A DNA stretch of 64,000 nucleotides, taken from NCBI GenBank assembly GCA_030141605.1, contig JAQGDQ010002372.1, positions 372,001-436,000 on the forward strand, in the 5' to 3' direction. Origin of the DNA: Tubiluchus corallicola. Taxonomy: Eukaryota > Priapulida > Priapulimorpha > Priapulimorphida > Tubiluchidae. Under the pieces are notes generated by a model, which had not been told where the DNA came from, ran no database searches, and worked only from the letters and a program-made list of their open reading frames with translations. Numbering within the stretch: position 1 is the stretch's first letter; each line of letters starts with the position of its first letter. Positions 59,301 through 64,000 of the stretch are shown piece by piece. The position numbers and the translations under genes are program-made.

Positions 59301-62300
59301 CCCATTCCAGCCTGCATTTTTGCTACATCACTGAAATTATGCAAAATCAAAATTCAATGGTGATTTTGCTAGGCAATTTATTAGTAATTTTAGGGTTCCT
59401 GTGCAACAGATAAAAATTCAGCGCTAGCAAGCAAACTTTAACAAAGTGCTACCTATTGCTGTTAGAAAGTCTTTAAATACCTTGGTTATGTTCCTTTTTA
59501 AATGGCAGGGAAATGTGTAAAAATTAATGACAGATTTCTTGAACCATTTAGGCTTCATAGTGAAGTCTCATTAAGGATCTATGGCACTCAAAATTATAAT
59601 TAATGAAATTGTCAGTCACTACAGTCTGATATTGTTTTAAAGGACGCAAATTTTCCCATAGTAGACCATGAGAAGCTATTTAAAACAAACTTAAAGTGCG
59701 ATATTTAAGTTGAAGATTTTAATCTAAAAAGCTGTTAGCAGATTGTTCATTTTAAGGCTTCAGAGATGTTCAGAGGCAACGAATACAGATAAAGTTAAAG
59801 CATATATTACACACAATTGTCCCAATTAATTTAGGCAGTTGCTGCCTGGCACTCTAGTATTGTTGCTTTACAACCTAAAGAACTTGAAAAATGTCAACAA
59901 AGGGTGTGCAGAATGTCACAGTCTGTCAAGACAGAAAGTATCAAAATGCACCTGCTCATTTAAAACTGGAATTACTGAAAGAACGGCAAACTGAACTGTA
60001 TTTAAAAATTCGAAGCAAATTAGAAAATTCAAGGCATGGCAATTTAATTCCAGCAGCAAGAGAACAAGCAGGCCTAAGATCGACTAGAAAGAAAGAAAAA
60101 TATATTGAAGCAAAATAAGCAAAATGTAGAATTGATAGATGTTATACATCACCTTTACAATATTTAACTAGATTACTCAACGGCAAACATTAAAGAAAAT
60201 CAAGTGAAATTGTTTGGAAAATTTTATTAATTTTTTTTAATGGCTGACATGCATAACTCGTATTTGAACTGATATATGATTGTTTCTTTCAAACATGTAC
60301 TTTTATGAAAGCTGTGTGGAAAATTAATATTGTTTAGCAAATTATTGTAGCCTTTTAATTTTATTTATTTACTTTACAATCTGTAAATACCACAGTAAAA
60401 TTCAGTTTTTTAACTGTAATCAGGGTTTGTTTTAATAAACTTACTTACTTACTTATTAATAGCTTCAAATTGCAAAATATTTTCTTTGTAAAAAAATAAT
60501 GCCAAATTTTGAAACAGTCGGCACTTTTACCCTTCGAAATAGGAATGTGATGGCAAAAAACAAACAAACAAACATGAGCTTAGTGATATGGATATAGACC
60601 AGAAAGGAGAACAGCATTTTAACTAAACAGTAATTTTTAGTTAACTACCGAGATTGTGCAAAAAAAAACAATAGCTTCCCAAAATAAAAGCAACTGAAAG
60701 GCTTACGAATCGTCAAAGATGAATCACTCACTAGCCCTCAAAATACAGCAATTAAGAAAAATGGTTCCCACAAAAAAGACAAGCCTTTCTTTCTGCCACA
60801 TCTCTACATACACTTTCAAGAAATAAAAACAACATACTCAGATAATCTAGTGCTTAAACCACCAGAATGATGAATGTCAAACCATCCTATCTGTTGCCGC
60901 ATGACGGCCTCAAAAAACTTCACTCGAATCACATTTATTTGCCTTTCAGCTGCCATAGCCCAGAATGAAACCTGTCATAAAATACAAATTTATTTCAAGG
61001 CATCCTAAATCACAAATAGACTTTTTAACAATTACTCTACAATTATTGCTTACATTTTTATAATTAAAGATCCTGATTATAATTATACTACCATCTGTAC
61101 CTATAAGTATACTATTTCTTTATGAAGATAGATAAGAACAGACTAGATGACATCAGTAAGCTGATGCAGTCTTGGGTATGCTGACGAAAAATAGTAAACG
61201 TAAAAGTACAGCAAACTAAACATTTTTGCTACTTTAATAAAATAAAGTAATCTTAATATATCTAATTTATCTATTGGCAATTAAACAGGCACCAAATTAT
61301 GGATAAGCTTGTTCAATCTTAAGAAGTGCTAGTGTAACTCTTGATGTGCACCTGCATGTAGCCAAAAAGTAAAACACCCGCTCCAATGGCGGCATAGTAA
61401 ATGGAGAACATTCTCATCTGATCCATCAATGCATCTGAACCACAAATTTCATCCGGCTCATACGGTAGCTGACTGGTAAGATTTGCTGGCAGAGTGTCAT
61501 ACAACGAAGAATTTAGAAACTTATCCACACATGAACAATCATCTGCTGCCAGATTACATCCAAAAAGTTCGTTAAACCATTCTACAGATCTAAGAATATA
61601 CAAAAATGCATCAATGTTTAACTGAAAGCCCAACTAAAACAGAAATGTCTGAGAAAATGAAAATTGAGAAACGGTACTGCTGCGTGACATTGGCAATGAA
61701 GGACAAAGCCTCGATAAATTTTTAGTTCACAGTTTTAAATTTCAATTTTATCCAACGCTAATGTGTGATTTCACAAAATTGCCTTGGCATTATGACTGGG
61801 TTTAGCTTCTGCTACTCCAGTATAGCACTTACTTTTGCACAATGAGTTTCCATGAGGCAGGCACTTTTGTCTAACTAAACAGGTATTGGCGATATGATGC
61901 AATACTAAAATTAGATTTCACAATATTTCTTAAGCATAAGTCATTCTTAGAAAACAAAACATTTTTTCTCTTTTAGCATTTTAGAATGTAAATTATTTAT
62001 GTAAATGTAAGAATGTAAGTCATTTATCTATATAGCATGCTGATACGAAGTGCTTCAGTATTAAGATATAATTGTTTGGTGATAATTACAACTGGCAAGC
62101 AAGAAATAAGTTAATGCATCATTTTTGGACGATGAAGTAATAATTTAATAAAAATGTAAAGTCTGTCAAAATAGCATGAAGTCTCTTCTATGGTTACAGT
62201 TATTTTATTATAGTAATTATAACTATACATTATAAGGACTAAATTGCTTACCTCTCACCTCTTTATTTGATGTTTTTAAAAGTATAATAATTAGCACTCA

Positions 62301-62540
62301 TACAGCACACATAAGTGTAGCTGCAGCCTGCTCTATAAAGATGTGTATCAAATACCTGTTGCGCGATTCAAGACCTTCGACCAAATAGTCTACTAAATTT
62401 GGCCATATTTCATTTAGTACAAAGGAGTCAGTCATATCTCCAAAAACAATAACCATCAAAGGTAAAGCTGCTCCATGGCATAATGCTCCAAAAGTGCCCA
62501 AAAACATGAACAACTTGTCCCACACATCAGCAAAACGAAA
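41312..62540 (-). CDS. ABCB1: P-glycoprotein-like ABCB full transporter (N-terminus not visible)
   Basis: It exports lipids or hydrophobic compounds across the plasma membrane using ATP. Twenty-four minus-strand exons join in frame: 62540-62356, 61589-61352, 60971-60838, 59330-59159, 57953-57829, 56815-56641, 56369-56256, 54243-54133, 53619-53494, 53171-52968, 52457-52287, 52151-51990, 51791-51603, 49544-49392, 49216-49112, 48789-48628, 47963-47760, 47327-47227, 46549-46409, 45852-45696, 45157-44960, 44359-44153, 42601-42455, 41533-41312. They give 1300 residues ordered TMD1-NBD1-linker-TMD2-NBD2. NBD1 has Walker [10 protein letters not shown] (437-445), Q-loop Gln485, LSGGQ (541-545), catalytic Glu566 and His597. 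NBD2 has GSSGCGKST, Gln1133, LSGGQ (1191-1195), Glu1216 and His1247. Both ATP sites therefore look competent. The linker (640-702) is serine-rich with RQIS, a possible kinase site. The first extracellular loop is enlarged, with four cysteines. The first visible exon starts in phase 0 at FRFADVWDK, so roughly 30-50 N-terminal residues remain unlocated. Confidence 0.95.
41641..41745. repeat. Direct repeat in the last ABCB intron
   Basis: TTGTACCAAGTGTACTTGCA at 41641 recurs as TTGTACCATGTGTACCTGCA at 41718, each followed by AG(A/G)TAACA. The two 28-base copies differ at three positions and start 77 bases apart. Confidence 0.75.
41822..41883. repeat. 31-bp tandem duplication in the last ABCB intron
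   Basis: Two adjacent 31-base units (41822-41852 and 41853-41883), each starting TTATTTAACTAGTTGA, differ at about three positions. Confidence 0.85.
42602..44152. other. ABCB1: ABCB intron without other features
   Basis: AT-rich intron of 1.55 kb between the NBD2 Q-loop exon and the signature exon. I saw no exon, hairpin or recognised transposon on either strand. Confidence 0.5.
46963..47029. repeat. (CAA)n then (CA)n-rich microsatellite
   Basis: About ten CAA units run into an interrupted CA/CG-containing stretch and a clean CA run. It lies in an ABCB intron, next to the exon relic at 47109-47172. Confidence 0.9.
47109..47172 (-). pseudogene. Relic fusing pieces of two ABCB TMD2 exons
   Basis: On the minus strand, bases 47172-47133 match the exon at 48789-48628 around its [12 protein letters not shown] segment (29 of 33 bases in the core, plus a 4-base deletion). 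Bases 47132-47109 match the end of the exon at 47327-47227 (19 of 21 bases around CTTCATATTCCATTTA). The two pieces abut with no intron, although the exon at 47963-47760 separates them in the gene. The frame is broken by a stop. It lies 55 bp past the donor of the 47227 exon and is not part of the functional transcript. Confidence 0.65.
48459..48500 (-). CDS. Possible 42-bp cassette exon or exon relic in ABCB
   Basis: Forty-two bases between a good acceptor (cttaacttccag) and a strong donor (gtaagtaa) encode [14 protein letters not shown], in phase 0 at both ends. It could therefore be included without breaking the ABCB frame. The peptide resembles the [14 protein letters not shown] membrane segment encoded downstream by the exon at 46549-46409. 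However, it lies between the exons for NVQG and ATGARLG, which are contiguous in relatives. It may be a relic of a duplicated exon or an alternative microexon. Confidence 0.35.
49657..50053 (+). repeat. Dispersed repeat of unknown family, copy B
   Basis: It is collinear with 5453-6042. It begins CAATCTTAAACTGTA, with TCAAAACAATCTA, GAAATATTGAA and TATTTTTTCAA close behind, then GAGTTTTAGTACAACACACT, TGCAACACGCT, GAATATTTTTGCTGTTGAAA and GATGTCATCAATAGTTA. It ends in CCTGTCTTCCTTTAA. It lacks about 150 internal bases present in copy A. Confidence 0.8.
51445..51550. repeat. ATCGG and TAGTC short-repeat cluster
   Basis: Several ATCGGATCGG and ATCGGTATCGG words are followed by CATATCGGCACATCTCTGG and four TAGTC/TAATC units. 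The style resembles the ends of some DNA transposons, but no pair of inverted ends was found. Confidence 0.35.
53285..53323. repeat. Perfect 19-base direct repeat
   Basis: GCCCATCAACTGCTGAGGG occurs at 53285-53303 and 53305-53323, one base apart. Identity implies a recent duplication. It lies in the ABCB intron between the two halves of the NBD1 Walker A region. Confidence 0.95.
55639..55950. mobile_element. hAT-type MITE with perfect 8-bp target duplication
   Basis: The element begins CAGTGGTTCCCAAA and ends TTTGGAAACCACTG, imperfect inverted ends typical of hAT transposons. GCTAAAGC flanks it on both sides (55631-55638 and 55951-55958), the 8-bp duplication expected of hAT. It is 312 bp long, has G-rich and C-rich subterminal runs, and encodes no transposase. 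It lies in the ABCB intron between exons 56256 and 54243. Confidence 0.95.
56816..59158. other. ABCB1: ABCB introns flanking the 57829-57953 exon
   Basis: Two introns of about 1.0 and 1.2 kb lie either side of the exon at 57829-57953. Both are AT-rich with no recognised transposon, RNA gene or extra exon on either strand. Confidence 0.45.
59891..60118 (+). CDS. Small intronless lysine-rich ORF, unidentified, nested opposite ABCB
   Basis: An ATG with A at -3 and an in-frame TGA two codons upstream opens a 75-residue frame ending in TAA. It lies on the + strand inside an ABCB intron. The protein is basic and probably helical, with [20 protein letters not shown] in the middle and a [19 protein letters not shown] end. 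Its codon use looks protein-like, unlike chance AT-rich frames nearby. It has no signal peptide or membrane segment. After the stop, about 300 non-coding bases lead to AATAAA at 60434 and a short CTTA repeat. It may be a nested small gene, a retrocopy fragment or part of a transposon. I do not recognise the family. Confidence 0.35.
   Translation: MSTKGVQNVTVCQDRKYQNAPAHLKLELLKERQTELYLKIRSKLENSRHGNLIPAAREQAGLRSTRKKEKYIEAK
60434..60460 (+). repeat. AATAAA followed by a (CTTA)n tail
   Basis: AATAAA at 60434-60439 runs straight into four CTTA-like units. This is the style of a LINE 3' end, and also of a polyadenylation site for the small ORF upstream. No reverse transcriptase sequence was found before it. 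Confidence 0.5.
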
Positions 62541-64000
62541 CTATAACAAATTACAAAAAAAAAACACAAATAAAAGCTTGCTAGACATTATTTATTATTT
62601 TACTTGGCCATTTTATGCAACAAAGTTAGCAAATACAGGGAAAATTTTACTTTAAAAATGATTAGCGGTAACTGCTAATCAAAATCTATTTTGTATAGTA
62701 AGTTTTTTGTGCAGCATTTTTCAAAACAAGTAACTGTTATTACTTCTGCTTGCAAATTCGCATTTATTATGATAGGTTAATACTACACACATTAATGCAA
62801 TAAAAAATGCAAAAAACAATAATTGATCTAGAAACATGATTATAAAATTATTTAAGATCGTTCTGTGAGGATCTTAAGGCGATTTTAAAAAATTTCGTAA
62901 ATTTGTAATGTTCGAAGACCTTTTCAAGTGTTTCTGCACTTTTGTAAACAAATGGCAACAAATGCACAGCAATCAGCTGAAATTACGTAGCAAAATGCTA
63001 TGGGCTACCACATAACATTTTCACTGCAAATACACGAGACAATCACAAGCGCTTACACATAACTCTATAGAAGTCTCGCTCTTAACCAGTGCATTTATAA
63101 AATAGTAGAAAACTAATGACATTGATTTACACTTTCTTTATAGGCAATACATTGTCCAAACTAGAAATTTACAATATTTTTTATGAACAATATACCTATT
63201 GTATATTTCAATTATTTAGTTATGTACACAAGTTTAAAAACACACATAGTAGAACATTTTCTTAATTTGTTTGGTGTCGCAACACCTCCAAAATCTGTAG
63301 AACTAAAAGAGACAGTGTCCTTAGATTGGGTTAGAAACATCTAATACTAACAGTTACTATCCTAGCACTAAGCAGAATTGACACTGCACTATTTTAGACC
63401 TCTTCTAACTGACATATGAGCTACAGTTATTAAATGTGTTACAGTGAGCATCAAAACTTTTCTATTCAACACGTAAATGTTTAGTGACACACTAAAGAGT
63501 AAGTGCAATAAATATGCATCATAGTGATTAACCTTTGCATCATTTAATAAATATGTACATGTCCAAATAAGTTGGAAGTTCTCTACGATTTTTGTACAAT
63601 GTGATCCGTAAAAAGTAATGAATTGTACATCTTGATGAAAGTGACCATGAATGTCCCTAACACTAGAATAATTCTTATTTAGTGGTTTATTTATTTTATT
63701 AGGTTACTCAATTACAGTTGCAAAATTTCATAATATTCTAAATGGCTTATACTAGGCACCATTGGATTTTTGCAATTATTGTAAAAATTAAATCACAGTA
63801 GTAATCAAAAACATAAAAACTGCTCAATGCTCACTTAGGAAACGTTTTTCAACCTAAAATATAAGGCCAGATAGCTACAAAATGTTTCACCAAATACAAT
63901 AATTCATTTAGCATTACAAACAGAGAAGCTTAACTAAAGAACGTTAATGATGTCTTTAGTTTTATAATTGAAATATCGATAACTAGTTCATCAGTTTCCC
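62541..64000. other. ABCB1: Upstream part of the ABCB gene, no exon recognised
   Basis: The first visible ABCB exon begins at an acceptor (ttgttatag|TTTCGT), so at least one more coding exon should lie here or beyond the window. I looked for a minus-strand ATG exon ending in phase 0 at a donor and found none I could defend. The stretch is AT-rich and otherwise featureless. Confidence 0.5.

Noticed and set aside
63245-63320. Minus-strand ABCB N-terminal exon candidate after a tctcttttag acceptor
   Set aside because: The frame after the acceptor reaches no donor in phase 0 and the peptide does not resemble an ABCB N-terminus.

Overview
The window looks like nuclear DNA of an invertebrate animal. 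It is AT-rich (roughly two thirds A+T by eye), has many short exons with GT/AG introns, and encodes animal-type proteins: a PHLPP phosphatase, a 20S proteasome alpha-4 subunit and an ABCB full transporter. The introns and spacers hold several old transposon families. The sequence alone does not settle the phylum. There are no rRNA genes, CRISPR arrays or bacterial operons. No tRNA gene was seen by eye.

Layout: 1-16468 has no confidently identified gene. It holds a Tc1/mariner deletion derivative with intact inverted ends (3839-4344), one copy of a dispersed repeat (5453-6042), a possible first coding exon (6363-6463), a decayed Tc1/mariner transposase (about 13801-13972) and a cysteine-rich, GC-richer open exon (14110-14409). 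From 16469 to 29546 on the + strand, 17 in-phase exons encode the leucine-rich repeats, PP2C domain and PDZ-ligand tail of a PHLPP orthologue. Its N-terminal third is not visible. Its introns carry two related elements with CAGTAGGC ends, a non-LTR retrotransposon fragment, a TTAA-flanked piggyBac-type element and small hairpins.

From 31459 to 38443 on the + strand, six exons give a complete 251-residue proteasome alpha-4 subunit (PSMA7). Its large first intron holds a reverse-strand LINE fragment. From 62540 down to 41312 on the - strand, 24 in-phase exons encode 1300 residues of a P-glycoprotein-like ABCB transporter, complete except for the extreme N-terminus. PSMA7 and the transporter converge tail to tail across a 2.9 kb spacer. 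The transporter introns contain a hAT-type miniature element with a perfect 8-bp target duplication, a relic that fuses pieces of two of the gene's own exons, a possible 42-bp cassette exon and a small unidentified intronless ORF on the opposite strand.

The three main genes belong to separate pathways (AKT/PKC dephosphorylation, protein degradation, lipid/drug efflux) and nothing in the sequence suggests joint regulation. I found no convincing new multi-gene system. The most unusual items are the transporter exon relics and microexon, its enlarged cysteine-bearing first extracellular loop, the small ORF at 59891-60118, the cysteine-rich exon at 14110-14409, the near-perfect hairpin at 30845-30908 and the three-codon uORF that overlaps the PSMA7 start.
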